Origin: Roseisalinus antarcticus
GTDB taxonomy: Bacteria; Pseudomonadota; Alphaproteobacteria; Rhodobacterales; Rhodobacteraceae
Length of the DNA: 64,000 nt
Direction of reading: 5' to 3'
Assembly: GCF_900172355.1 (NCBI RefSeq)
Contig: NZ_FWFZ01000010.1
Coordinates: forward strand, 1-64,000
Both the position numbers and the translations under genes were made by a program. Below the pieces are notes generated by a model, which saw only the letters and a list, made by a program, of their open reading frames with translations, was not told the origin of the DNA and did no database searches. Positions 18,249 through 26,157 of this stretch are shown here, in pieces. The stretch's first letter is position 1. Each line of letters begins with the position of its first letter.

Positions 18249-19061
18249 AACGCGCCACTTGCCATAGCCGCCGTCCAGCAACCCCGCACCCGCGGGGCGG
18301 GGCGACTCGTTGTGCGGCGCTCGGGGGCGGACAGCCGCATCGCCGATCTCTACCAGCAGGGCTCCCTCAAGGTTCTCTTCCCCGGACGGCCCGCCCAGAC
18401 GCTCGAGGCGGTCACCCTCAATACGTCCGGCGGCCTCACCGGCGGCGACAGGATCTCGTTCGAGGCGGAGGTCGGCGCCGGGGCCCGGCTTTGCCTCTCC
18501 ACCCAGGCGGCCGAACGCGCCTATGCCAGCCGCGACTGTGAACCTGCCCGGGTGACGACGGGTTTGACCCTGGGCGAAGGGGCAATGCTGCACTGGCTCC
18601 CGCAGGAAACCATTCTCTTCGACCGCGCCGACCTCTGCCGCACGCTCGCCGTGGACATGGTCGAGGATGCGACGCTGCTCGCGGTCGAGCCCCTGGTCTT
18701 CGGCCGCCATGCCATGGGCGAGACGCTGCGGACGGGGCATTTCACCGACAGCTGGCGCGTGCGCCGGGGCGGGGTCACGATCTACGCCGAGGCCCTGCGC
18801 CTGGCCGGCGACATCCCCAGGCTTCTGGCCACGACGGGCGCCGGGGCGATGGCCACGCTGCTCTATGCCGCCCCGGACGCCGAGGCCCACCTCGCCGCGA
18901 CCCGCGCCAGCCTTCCCGCGCCCTCGGGCACATCCCTCTTGCGCCCGGGCGTTCTGGTGGCAAGGGTGCTGGCGAAGGACGCATACGAACTCCGGCGCCT
19001 GATCGTGCCGCTCATAGAGCGGCTGTCGGCGGCGCCACTGCCGAAAGTCTGGAGGCTCTGA
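18246..19061 (+). CDS. ureD: Urease accessory protein UreD (apparent ATC start)
   Basis: UreD (UreH) holds apo-urease and works with UreF and UreG to deliver nickel. The sequence GADSRIADLYQQGSLKVLFPG...NTSGGLTGGD is typical. The conserved N-terminus (NAPLAIAAVQQPRTRGAGRL) lies upstream of any ATG or GTG. The codon in the expected start position is ATC at 18246, nine bases after AAGGAG at 18231-18236. From there the protein is 271 residues, the normal length. The first ordinary start is GTG at 18312, which would drop 22 conserved residues and has no good ribosome site. So either ATC is used, or the start was mutated and expression is weak. Confidence 0.9.
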   Translation: MNAPLAIAAVQQPRTRGAGRLVVRRSGADSRIADLYQQGSLKVLFPGRPAQTLEAVTLNTSGGLTGGDRISFEAEVGAGARLCLSTQAAERAYASRDCEPARVTTGLTLGEGAMLHWLPQETILFDRADLCRTLAVDMVEDATLLAVEPLVFGRHAMGETLRTGHFTDSWRVRRGGVTIYAEALRLAGDIPRLLATTGAGAMATLLYAAPDAEAHLAATRASLPAPSGTSLLRPGVLVARVLAKDAYELRRLIVPLIERLSAAPLPKVWRL

Positions 19062-19067
19062 CCACAT

Positions 19068-19370
19068 ATGCAGCTTACACCCCGGGAAAAGGACAAGCTC
19101 CTCGTCGCCATGGCGGCGGAAGTCGCGCGCAAACGCCGCGAGCGCGGTGTCAAACTCAACCATCCCGAAGCGATCGCCCTGATCACCGAGGCGGTCGTCG
19201 AAGGGGCGCGGGACGGCCGGGCCGTCGCCGACCTGATGCAGGCCGGTGCGCAGGTCCTGACCCGGGCGGAGGTCATGGAGGGCGTGGCCGAGATGATCCC
19301 CGAGGTGCAGGTCGAGGCGACCTTTCCCGATGGCACCAAGCTGGTCACCGTTCATGAGCCGATCCGTTGA
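19068..19370 (+). CDS. ureA: Urease gamma subunit
   Basis: Structural gamma subunit of nickel urease, 100 residues as usual. [20 protein letters not shown] and the conserved [24 protein letters not shown] segment are diagnostic, and it ends with [18 protein letters not shown]. It begins six bases after ureD. An unusual 83-base gap with two palindromes separates it from ureB. Confidence 0.97.
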   Translation: MQLTPREKDKLLVAMAAEVARKRRERGVKLNHPEAIALITEAVVEGARDGRAVADLMQAGAQVLTRAEVMEGVAEMIPEVQVEATFPDGTKLVTVHEPIR

Positions 19371-19382
19371 TCCGCCCCGTAT

Positions 19383-19427
19383 CCGAATATTCGCGAATAT
19401 TCGGTCCGATTATTCGCGAATAATCGG
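19383..19427. repeat. Twin 22-bp perfect palindromes between ureA and ureB
   Basis: Two perfect 22-bp palindromes stand side by side with one base between them. The first (19383-19404) is CCGAATATTCG plus its complement, the second (19406-19427) CCGATTATTCG plus its complement. Both share the core ATTCGCGAAT. A third palindrome with the same core lies at 28317-28340, so this is a dispersed element. Here it sits inside an operon, 13 bases after the ureA stop and 26 before ureB, and could stabilise or attenuate the message. Confidence 0.85.
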
Positions 19428-19453
19428 GGGCCCCAGAGACAGGAGTACCAGAC

Positions 19454-20122
19454 ATGATCCCCGGAGAGATCTTTACCCTGCCCGGCGACATCACCCTCAA
19501 CGAGGGCCGCGAGGCGATGACGTTGATGGTTGCCAACACCGGCGACCGGCCGGTTCAGGTCGGCAGCCATTTCCACTTTGCCGAGACCAACGCAGCGCTC
19601 GACTTCGACCGCGAGGCGGCCCACGGCATGCGGCTGGACATCGCAGCGGGCACCGCCGTCCGCTTCGAGCCGGGCCAGCGGCGGGAGGTGCAACTCATCG
19701 CGCTTGTCGGCGACCGCAAGGTCTTCGGCTTCAACGGCAAGGTCATGGGGCCGCTGGCCCTTGTGCTCGCCCTGTTCCTGGCGGCACCTGACCGGGCCGC
19801 CGCGCAGGACCTCGACTGCAGCCGCAGCGACTTGCCCCAGCAGGCCATGAACGCCTGCGCCTACAGGGAATTCGAGGCCGCCGACGCCACGCTGAACGCC
19901 GTGTGGAGCGATGCCATAGCCTTCGCGCGCAGCCACGACGCGGGCGATGCCCTGCTCTCCGCGCAGCGGGCGTGGTTGCCCTATCGCGACGCGGCCTGCG
20001 CTGCCGAGGCCGCGCTCTTCGACGGCGGCAGCATGGCCCCGCTGATCCGCAACACTTGCCTGACCGCCCTGACCGAGGAACGCACCGACCACCTGCGTTT
20101 CTTCGCCGAGATGGGCGCCTAG
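19454..20122 (+). CDS. ureB: Urease beta subunit fused to a LprI/DUF1311-like domain
   Basis: Residues 1-~99 are a complete urease beta subunit ([43 protein letters not shown]). Normally the protein stops there. Here the frame continues with [20 protein letters not shown], a secretion signal, and then a LprI-like (lysozyme inhibitor, DUF1311) domain: [50 protein letters not shown]. The internal ATG at 19745 (codon 98) would start the secreted protein by itself. In relatives these are two genes, so the stop was lost and they fused in frame. The product may be made as a 222-residue fusion, as a separate LprI from the internal start, or both. RBS AGGAG lies at 19440-19444. Confidence 0.9.
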   Translation: MIPGEIFTLPGDITLNEGREAMTLMVANTGDRPVQVGSHFHFAETNAALDFDREAAHGMRLDIAAGTAVRFEPGQRREVQLIALVGDRKVFGFNGKVMGPLALVLALFLAAPDRAAAQDLDCSRSDLPQQAMNACAYREFEAADATLNAVWSDAIAFARSHDAGDALLSAQRAWLPYRDAACAAEAALFDGGSMAPLIRNTCLTALTEERTDHLRFFAEMGA

Positions 20123-20163
20123 GCGATGGCGCGTGCGGCACGGGCAACGGAAGGACGCTAGAA

Positions 20164-20463
20164 ATGCGCATCGAGGATGCCACCCGCCTCGGCACGGTCT
20201 GCTGGCGGCTCTGGAGCGAGAGCCAGGCGGTCATCGCCTACCGGCTGCTCGACGTGACAGGCCTGAAACCCACCGCACCGTCGGAGCTGGCGCGGATGGC
20301 GGTCGAGAAGCCGCTGGCCTTCGCCGAGGCGACCTTCGCGGCGACCGAGGCCGCGATGCGCGGCCGCCGCCCGGACCAGATCGCCGTGACCGCGCTCGAG
20401 ACCCTGCAAGCCCGCACCGGCGCCAACAGCCGCCGCCTGCGCAACCCCGAGGCACCCCGATGA
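20164..20463 (+). CDS. Small urease-operon protein ('antifreeze protein'-type label)
   Basis: A 99-residue cytoplasmic protein without a known role. The C-terminal RRPDQIAVTALETLQARTGA followed by NSRRLRNP resembles small Rhodobacterales proteins often labelled 'antifreeze protein', a name with no functional support that I know of. It has two hydrophobic-amphipathic helices and a basic end. It starts after GGAAGG and overlaps the next gene by ATGA, so it is part of the urease transcript. Confidence 0.6.
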   Translation: MRIEDATRLGTVCWRLWSESQAVIAYRLLDVTGLKPTAPSELARMAVEKPLAFAEATFAATEAAMRGRRPDQIAVTALETLQARTGANSRRLRNPEAPR

Positions 20464-20972
20464 CGCAGCCCGTCGCGATCGCCCCTGTAACCACGGCGCA
20501 GGACGGTCGTGCTGTCGTGGCCCTGGTCCGGGAATTCTTCGATTTCCTGTTCGAGCGCTACCCCGACAGGAAAGCGATCATCGACGACTACATGGTCCAA
20601 CAGGACATCGCCGGCGAGCTGGAGCGCCTCGCCACCAACGGCCCCAGGGAAGGCGGCGCCTGCCTTCTGGCCCGGCTCGACGGTGACCCCGTCGGCACAT
20701 TGATGCTCAAGCGGACCACGCCAGAGCTGTGCGAGATGAACCGGATGTTCGTGCGCCCGGCCGGCCGGGGAAAGGGCGTCGGACGTGCGCTCATCTCGGC
20801 GCTGTTCGATACGGCCCGCGCCATGGGCTATACCGAGATGCGGCTCGAAGCGCTGGATCGGCACCACGAGGCGCTTCCGCTCTACCGCGCCATGGGTTTC
20901 GAGACCGAGGCCGACCCGCCCCCCTTCGTGCGCGACACGCCCGGCGTCGTCTCGCTCTGGCGCAAGCTGTGA
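20460..20972 (+). CDS. GNAT-family N-acetyltransferase
   Basis: A 170-residue acetyltransferase of the GNAT superfamily. Acetyl-CoA-binding motif A is EMNRMFVRPAGRGKGVGRAL, followed by motif B ALPLYRAMGFE and a C-terminal strand. The substrate is unknown. Its ATG overlaps the stop of the previous gene (ATGA at 20460-20463) and its own stop overlaps the GTG start of the next gene. It rides in the urease operon, where such an acetyltransferase is also seen in related bacteria, without a proven link to urease. Confidence 0.88.
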   Translation: MTQPVAIAPVTTAQDGRAVVALVREFFDFLFERYPDRKAIIDDYMVQQDIAGELERLATNGPREGGACLLARLDGDPVGTLMLKRTTPELCEMNRMFVRPAGRGKGVGRALISALFDTARAMGYTEMRLEALDRHHEALPLYRAMGFETEADPPPFVRDTPGVVSLWRKL

Positions 20973-21232
20973 CCCGGCTTTTCCTCCTCCTCGTGCCGCT
21001 GCTGCTGTCGGCCTGCGCCACGGCGCCGCCGTCGACCGAGGGCACACGGGGCTTTTTCTGGGGGCTGCTCGACGGGGCGGTCGCGCCGATCGCGTTCGTG
21101 CTGTCCCTCTTTTCCGAAACCATCGCCGTCTACGCCGTCCCGAATTCGGGCGGCTGGTACGATTTCGGCTTCCTCCTCGGCCTGACCTGCTGGGCCGGCG
21201 CAGGAGCTGCCGCCAACAAAAGGAGCCGCTGA
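20969..21232 (+). CDS. Small lipoprotein
   Basis: An 87-residue protein starting at GTG 20969, which overlaps the upstream stop (GTGA). The N-terminus MTRLFLLLVPLLLSAC is a lipoprotein signal with a lipobox cysteine (LSAC). The tail contains FFWGLLDGAVAPIAFVLSLF and NSGGWYDFGFLLGL, a family of small conserved membrane lipoproteins of unknown function found in many proteobacteria. Its last 13 bases are the first copy of the direct repeat that flanks the next, foreign-looking gene. Confidence 0.7.
   Translation: MTRLFLLLVPLLLSACATAPPSTEGTRGFFWGLLDGAVAPIAFVLSLFSETIAVYAVPNSGGWYDFGFLLGLTCWAGAGAAANKRSR
21220..21232. repeat. First copy of 13-bp direct repeat
   Basis: AAGGAGCCGCTGA at 21220-21232 recurs at 21489-21501. 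Both copies end in a TGA and are followed by T/C then ATG. In the second copy it provides the ureC ribosome site. The 269-base unit between them carries one small gene, which looks like an insertion. Confidence 0.85.
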
Positions 21233-21250
21233 TATGTGCCCGAAAGGAGA

Positions 21251-21484
21251 ATGAATTGGCTTGTGAAACCACTCTCGCAGGCTGACCTCCAAAAGAATTC
21301 GATCCACAAGCCAATTGAAGCAACTTACTCTGCCTTTGAAATTAATGGGCAGAAGCTTTTGCAGATTGACTCATACGGCTCGTCGAGCCGCCAGATGCCG
21401 GGAAAGAAAAGCCAAAGCATCCAAATTGATCGAGACGCCGCAAAACAACTCTTCGATGTGCTGCGCCAGCACTTCGACTTCTAA
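21251..21484 (+). CDS. 77-residue inserted protein of unknown function
   Basis: The product MNWLVKPLSQADL...IEATYSAFEI-NGQKLLQIDSYGSSSRQ-MPGKKSQSIQIDRDAAKQ belongs to a family of small orphan proteins, some misnamed methionyl-tRNA formyltransferase in databases; no function is known. Start at 21251 has AAAGGAGA directly upstream. It is clearly AT-richer than ureC and the lipoprotein around it. It lies between two identical 13-bp repeats, so it was probably gained as a unit inside the urease operon, without breaking ureC translation. Confidence 0.75.
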   Translation: MNWLVKPLSQADLQKNSIHKPIEATYSAFEINGQKLLQIDSYGSSSRQMPGKKSQSIQIDRDAAKQLFDVLRQHFDF

Positions 21485-21488
21485 GCTC

Positions 21489-21501
21489 AAGGAGCCGCTG
21501 A
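21489..21501. repeat. Second copy of 13-bp direct repeat (ureC ribosome site)
   Basis: Same AAGGAGCCGCTGA as 21220-21232. The AAGGAG is the ribosome binding site of ureC, whose ATG is at 21503. Confidence 0.85.
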
Positions 21502-21502
21502 C

Positions 21503-23212
21503 ATGCCAGCCACGATCTCCCGCGCCGATTACGCCGCCATGTTCGGCCCCACCACGGGCGACAAGCTGCGCCTTGCCGATACCGACCTGGTGATCGAGGT
21601 CGAACGCGACCACACGGTTTACGGCGAAGAGGTCAAGTTCGGCGGCGGCAAGGTCATCCGCGACGGCATGGGCCAATCCCAGGCCACCCGGGCCGAGGGT
21701 GCCGTGGACACCGTCATCACCAACGCGCTGATCGTCGACCACACCGGCATCTACAAGGCTGACGTGGGCCTGCGAGACGGCCGGATCGCCGCCATCGGCA
21801 AGGCCGGCAACCCCGACATCCAGCCCGGGGTGAACATCATCGTGGGCCCCGGCACCGAAGCCATCGCCGGCGAGGGCAAGATCCTGACCGCGGGCGGCTT
21901 CGACAGCCACATCCATTTCATCTGCCCGCAGCAGATCGAGGATGCGCTGCATTCCGGCGTCACCACCATGCTCGGCGGCGGCACCGGCCCCGCCCATGGC
22001 ACGCTGGCCACGACTTGCACCCCCGGGCCCTGGCATATCGGCCGCATGTTGCAGGCCATCGACGGCGTGCCGATGAACCTCGGCCTTTCAGGCAAGGGCA
22101 ACGCCTCGCGCCCGGACGCGCTGATCGAGATGATCGAGGGCGGCGCCTGCGCCATGAAGCTGCACGAGGATTGGGGCACCACCCCCGCCGCCATCGACAA
22201 TTGCCTCAGCGTCGCAGACGACATGGACGTGCAGGTGATGATCCACACCGACACGTTGAATGAAAGCGGCTTTGTCGAGAACACCGTCGCCGCCATGAAG
22301 GGCCGCACGATCCATGCCTTCCACACCGAAGGCGCCGGTGGCGGCCACGCCCCCGACATCATCAAGATCTGCGGCGAGCCGTTCGTGCTGCCCTCCTCCA
22401 CCAACCCCACCCGGCCCTTTACCGTGAACACGATCGACGAGCATCTCGACATGCTCATGGTCTGCCATCACCTCTCGAAGTCGATCCCCGAGGACGTCGC
22501 CTTTGCCGAAAGCCGCATCCGGCGCGAGACCATCGCCGCCGAGGACATCCTGCACGACATGGGCGCCTTCTCGATCATCGCGTCGGACAGCCAGGCCATG
22601 GGCCGCGTGGGCGAGGTGCTGATCCGCACCTGGCAGACCGCCGACAAGATGAAGAAACAGCGCGGACGGCTGGCCGAGGAGGCCGGCGAGAACGACAACC
22701 TGCGCGTCCGCCGCTACATCTCGAAATACACCATCAATCCCGCCATCGCCCATGGCATGAGCCACGAGATCGGCTCCATCGAGGTGGGCAAGCGCGCCGA
22801 CCTCGTGCTCTGGTCGCCGGCCTTCTTCGGGGTGAAGCCCGAGATGGTGCTGATGGGCGGGATGATCGTGCTGGCACAGATGGGCGATCCGAACGCCTCG
22901 ATCCCCACGCCGCAGCCGGTCTATTCCCGCCCGATGTTCGGCGCCATGGGCCGCGCGGTCGAACGCTCCGCGATCACCTTCGTCAGCCAGGCCGCCCAGG
23001 CCGCCGGTATCGGCAAAAGCCTCGGCCTCGCCAAGGACACCGTGGCCGTCAGGAACACGCGCAACATCGGCAAGAAGGACCTGATCCTGAACGACGCCCT
23101 GCCCCATATCGAGGTTCACCCGGAAACCTACGAGGTGCGTGCCGACGGCGTCCTGCTCACTTGTGAACCCGCCGAGGTGCTGCCCATGGCACAACGGTAT
23201 TTCCTGTTCTGA
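21503..23212 (+). CDS. ureC: Urease alpha (catalytic) subunit
   Basis: The catalytic subunit hydrolyses urea to ammonia and carbamate. It is 569 residues, the normal length. Active-site ligands are in place: H136 and H138 (GGFDSHIHF), the carbamylated lysine K219 ([11 protein letters not shown]), the [14 protein letters not shown] and [15 protein letters not shown] histidines, the flap Cys-His in MVCHHLSK, and the aspartate in [13 protein letters not shown]. The N-terminus [20 protein letters not shown] is typical. Its ribosome site is supplied by the second copy of the 13-bp repeat. Confidence 0.98.
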   Translation: MPATISRADYAAMFGPTTGDKLRLADTDLVIEVERDHTVYGEEVKFGGGKVIRDGMGQSQATRAEGAVDTVITNALIVDHTGIYKADVGLRDGRIAAIGKAGNPDIQPGVNIIVGPGTEAIAGEGKILTAGGFDSHIHFICPQQIEDALHSGVTTMLGGGTGPAHGTLATTCTPGPWHIGRMLQAIDGVPMNLGLSGKGNASRPDALIEMIEGGACAMKLHEDWGTTPAAIDNCLSVADDMDVQVMIHTDTLNESGFVENTVAAMKGRTIHAFHTEGAGGGHAPDIIKICGEPFVLPSSTNPTRPFTVNTIDEHLDMLMVCHHLSKSIPEDVAFAESRIRRETIAAEDILHDMGAFSIIASDSQAMGRVGEVLIRTWQTADKMKKQRGRLAEEAGENDNLRVRRYISKYTINPAIAHGMSHEIGSIEVGKRADLVLWSPAFFGVKPEMVLMGGMIVLAQMGDPNASIPTPQPVYSRPMFGAMGRAVERSAITFVSQAAQAAGIGKSLGLAKDTVAVRNTRNIGKKDLILNDALPHIEVHPETYEVRADGVLLTCEPAEVLPMAQRYFLF

Positions 23213-23265
23213 GGAGGCTCAGGCCCGGGGCCTCTGCCCCGCCCCAACTGACTGCATCCACGCCA

Positions 23266-23284
23266 CTGCAATGCTGCATTGCAG
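23266..23284. repeat. Stem-loop upstream of the DUF1127 gene
   Basis: CTGCAATG at 23266-23273 pairs with CATTGCAG at 23277-23284 over a 3-base loop, in the 155-base gap after ureC. It may end part of the ureC message or act in the leader of the next gene. Confidence 0.5.
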
Positions 23285-23367
23285 AATTGGAGATTCAAGA
23301 ATGACCGATCGCTGCTATATGACTGCACAGGGGAGAAAACCACGACCAAAGGACAACGAGGTTTCCA

Positions 23368-23580
23368 ATGGCATTCATTACCAGCACTCAAGCAGATGCC
23401 CCACGCTCGGGCAGCTTCCTTGCCGCGATCAGGAGGGGCTTCAGCAGCTACATCGACGGGCTATCCCGCGCGGACGAGCTTCAGCGGCTCACGAGGATGA
23501 GCGATCGCGAACTGTCGAACATCGGCGTCGAGCGTTCGGACATCGTGCGCTACGTCTTCCGCGACCGCATCGGCTTCTGA
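23368..23580 (+). CDS. DUF1127 small protein
   Basis: A 70-residue basic protein with the DUF1127 signature at its C-terminus: LTRMSDRELSNIGVERSDIV. DUF1127 proteins in alphaproteobacteria are small RNA-associated or stress-related regulators that are normally transcribed alone; the exact role here is unknown. It is preceded by ACAACGAGG and a 155-base leader with a stem-loop, so it may have its own promoter. Its last codons overlap the frame of the next gene and leave that gene without an ordinary start codon. Confidence 0.85.
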   Translation: MAFITSTQADAPRSGSFLAAIRRGFSSYIDGLSRADELQRLTRMSDRELSNIGVERSDIVRYVFRDRIGF

Positions 23581-24161
23581 TCCTGGCACTGGCCGCCCTT
23601 GCGGGGGCGGCCCAGGCGCAGGACGGCTGCCCCGGTCCCGAGACGCTCGCGACCTCCGGCATCCGTCTCACGTCGTCTGACGGGACCGTCGAGATCTTCT
23701 CCCGTCTCGCCCCCGACGTGATCCGCGCCGCGGCCACCGAAGACGGCCAGACCGTCTATTGGTATGACATGGCGCTGGGGGTCTATTCCATCGTCTACGG
23801 AGAGATGGACGACCGCGCCCCGCTCCTCTCCGCCCGGATGACCACCGCCTACGCGATGCCGCCCGGCGAAATGCAGGCACCCGAACCCGGCCTTCAGGCA
23901 GACCTTTCCGCGCTGGTGCTGGATGCGAACGGCGTCCGGCAGGAACAGCACGGCTACAGCTTCGCCGAGCCGGTTCCGGTGCGGATCGGCAGCTGCGCCT
24001 ATACCGGTCTCCCCTTCAGCCAGACCTTCGACACCGATCCCGGCAATGTCGACGGCTTCATGTACCTGACCGAGCTCGGCATCGCCTATTACGCCTGGAA
24101 CGAAGCCCCCGGCGAAGAGCGGGTGGACTATGCCCCGACCGACATCGGGGCCGCCCGATGA
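23577..24161 (+). CDS. Exported protein of unknown function, start codon unclear
   Basis: The frame gives LLILALAALAGAAQA/QDGCPGPETLATSG, a signal peptide plus secreted domain of about 180 residues, of the type found between ureC and ureE in related bacteria. There is no ATG, GTG or TTG in frame before the signal sequence back into the DUF1127 gene. The first usable codon is the CTG at 23577, which overlaps the DUF1127 stop (TGA at 23578). Perhaps the native start was lost when the DUF1127 gene arrived and translation now depends on coupling at CTG, or the protein is no longer made. Its stop overlaps the ureE start by ATGA. The secreted part contains two cysteines that could form a disulfide. 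Confidence 0.6.
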   Translation: MILALAALAGAAQAQDGCPGPETLATSGIRLTSSDGTVEIFSRLAPDVIRAAATEDGQTVYWYDMALGVYSIVYGEMDDRAPLLSARMTTAYAMPPGEMQAPEPGLQADLSALVLDANGVRQEQHGYSFAEPVPVRIGSCAYTGLPFSQTFDTDPGNVDGFMYLTELGIAYYAWNEAPGEERVDYAPTDIGAAR

Positions 24162-24709
24162 CCGAGCTGCCCCCGGCCCACGAGATCCGACGTCACAGCC
24201 ATGGCGCACTCGCCGACGTGGTCTCGCTCAGCTACGACGGGCGCCTCCTGCGCCGCAGGCGTCTGGAGACCGACGGCGGCGCGGCGTTCCTCGTCGACCT
24301 GCCCCAGACCGTGTCCCTGGATCACGGCGACGCCTTCCTGCTGGGCGACGGCCGGCTGATCGGCGTGGTGGCGGCCGAGGAAGACCTGCTCGCCGTGACC
24401 GCCGCACCCGCCGACATGGCCCGCGTGGCCTGGCATATCGGCAACCGCCACGCCCCGGCCCAGTTCGAGCCCGATCCGCCCCGCATCGTGATCCAGCGCG
24501 ACGCGGTCATGGGCAGGATGCTGGCCGGGATCGGCGCGACCATCCATGAGGTGCGCGAGCCCTTCACGCCCGAGGGCGGCGCCTATGGCCACGGCCGCAC
24601 GATGGGCCATTCCCACGACCACCCTCACGCCCACGATCACGCCCACGATCACGCTCAGACACATGACCACCCCCACAGTCATGATCACGATCACACCCAT
24701 GACCACTGA
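24158..24709 (+). CDS. ureE: Urease accessory protein UreE, His-rich tail
   Basis: A nickel metallochaperone that hands Ni to UreG. The 183-residue protein has a UreE N-domain (RRRRLETDGGAAFLVDLPQ) and a metal-binding C-domain (WHIGNRHAPAQFEPDPPRIVI, EPFTPEGGAYGHGR). The last ~35 residues are almost only His and Asp (HSHDHPHAHDHAHDHAQTHD and on), a nickel-buffering tail of the Klebsiella type. It overlaps ureF by 11 bases. Confidence 0.96.
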   Translation: MTELPPAHEIRRHSHGALADVVSLSYDGRLLRRRRLETDGGAAFLVDLPQTVSLDHGDAFLLGDGRLIGVVAAEEDLLAVTAAPADMARVAWHIGNRHAPAQFEPDPPRIVIQRDAVMGRMLAGIGATIHEVREPFTPEGGAYGHGRTMGHSHDHPHAHDHAHDHAQTHDHPHSHDHDHTHDH

Positions 24710-25343
24710 CGGCGCTGGCCTGCTTCTCACCCAATGGCTCTCGCCAGCCTTTCCGCTGGGCAGCTTCGGCTGGTCCCACGGGCTTGAACAGGTCGTCGCC
24801 GAAGGCGAGGTCACCGACGCCGCCACCCTCCAGCGCTTTCTGGAGACCGTGTTGTTCCACGGCGCGGGGCGCAGCGATACGATCCTGCTGGCCGCCGCCC
24901 ACCGCTCGGACGCCGCAGAGCTTGCCGACATCGCCGATATCGCCCAGGCTCTGGCCCCCTCCGCCGAGCGCCGCGACGAGACGCTGGAGCAGGGCGCAGC
25001 CTTCGCCCGCACAACGCGCGAGGTCTGGGGCCTCGCGCTTCCGGACATGGCGCTTCCGGTCGCGGTCGGACGCGCGGCGCGGCTGATGGACCAGCCCCTG
25101 ACCCCCACCGCCAGGCTCTATCTTCAGGCGATGCTGTCGAACCTGATCCAGGCCGCGCAACGTCTGATGGCGCTCGGCCAGACCGACGGCCAGCGCATCC
25201 TGGCCCGGCTCACCGCCGCGATCCCGGCACAGGCGGACAGCCTCACCGACCTCGGCATCGACGATCTGGGCACCTTCACCCCCGCGCTCGACGCCGCCTC
25301 CATGCGGCATGAAACCCTGCAGCCACGGCTCTTCCGCTCATGA
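24699..25343 (+). CDS. ureF: Urease accessory protein UreF
   Basis: A 214-residue helical protein that acts as the GTPase-activating-like partner in the UreD-UreF-UreG nickel-insertion complex. [20 protein letters not shown] followed by GLEQVV is diagnostic, and the C-terminus [17 protein letters not shown] is the usual one. It begins within the end of the His tail of ureE (start 24699), so the two are translationally coupled. A GC-rich hairpin element separates it from ureG. Confidence 0.95.
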   Translation: MTTDGAGLLLTQWLSPAFPLGSFGWSHGLEQVVAEGEVTDAATLQRFLETVLFHGAGRSDTILLAAAHRSDAAELADIADIAQALAPSAERRDETLEQGAAFARTTREVWGLALPDMALPVAVGRAARLMDQPLTPTARLYLQAMLSNLIQAAQRLMALGQTDGQRILARLTAAIPAQADSLTDLGIDDLGTFTPALDAASMRHETLQPRLFRS

Positions 25344-25367
25344 CGCCCTGCCCTTCATTGCCTTCCC

Positions 25368-25429
25368 ATATCCCGGGGGTGAATGGGCAAGGCGCAGCCT
25401 TGACCAGAGGGGGCAGCGCCCCCGCACCA
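25368..25429. repeat. GC-rich double-hairpin element between ureF and ureG
   Basis: After ATATCCCGGGGGT there are two hairpins: CAAGGC (25388-25393) with GCCTTG (25397-25402), and GGGGGC (25409-25414) with GCCCCC (25418-25423). This layout resembles dispersed GC-rich intergenic repeats often seen in Rhodobacteraceae. It sits inside an operon and could cut transcription before ureG or protect the message ends. Confidence 0.5.
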
Positions 25430-25461
25430 CCCGCACACCCCTCGCCACAGGAGACCTCGCG

Positions 25462-26091
25462 ATGACCTCCCCCAACGGCCCCCTCCGCGTCGGTATCGGC
25501 GGCCCCGTCGGCGCCGGCAAGACGACGCTGACCGCCCGCCTCGCCGCCGCGCTCAAGGACCACCTGAGCCTCGCGGTGATCACCAACGACATCTACACCC
25601 AGGAAGATGCCGAGGCCCTGATGCGGATGCAGATCCTGCCCGCCGACAGGGTGATGGGGGTCGAGACCGGCGGCTGCCCGCACACCGCGATCCGCGAGGA
25701 CGCCTCGATCAACCTCGCCGCCATCGACCGGCTGCGCGACCGCCACCCCGACCTCGACCTGATCCTGATCGAGAGCGGGGGAGACAATCTTTCGGCCACG
25801 TTCTCGCCGGAACTGGCCGACGTGACGATCTACGTGATCGACGTGGCCGCGGGCGAGGAGATCCCGCGCAAGGGCGGCCCCGCCATCACCCGCTCGGATA
25901 TCCTGGTGATCAACAAGACCGACCTCGCGCCCCATGTGGGCGCCTCGCTCGAGGTCATGGCCCGCGACGCCAAACGGATGCGCGGCCCCCTGCCCTTCGT
26001 CTTCACCGCCCTGCGCAAATCCGAAGGTGTCGAAGAGGTGGTCTCCCTGCTGGCCCGTATCGGCGGCCTGTCCCTGCCAGTCGAGGCCTGA
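25462..26091 (+). CDS. ureG: Urease accessory GTPase UreG
   Basis: A SIMIBI-class GTPase that hydrolyses GTP to drive nickel insertion into urease. 209 residues. The P-loop is [13 protein letters not shown], followed by the nickel-binding [16 protein letters not shown] (CPH motif), [18 protein letters not shown], and the NKTD base-recognition motif in [13 protein letters not shown]. Start at 25462 with GGAG twelve bases upstream. It is the last gene of the operon and converges with the dehydrogenase at 26158. Confidence 0.97.
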   Translation: MTSPNGPLRVGIGGPVGAGKTTLTARLAAALKDHLSLAVITNDIYTQEDAEALMRMQILPADRVMGVETGGCPHTAIREDASINLAAIDRLRDRHPDLDLILIESGGDNLSATFSPELADVTIYVIDVAAGEEIPRKGGPAITRSDILVINKTDLAPHVGASLEVMARDAKRMRGPLPFVFTALRKSEGVEEVVSLLARIGGLSLPVEA

Positions 26092-26157
26092 CGCCACGCC
26101 CTGACACCGGAGAAAAGCCACGCCGCCCGGAATCCCGCACCCGGCGCCAAAGACGGA

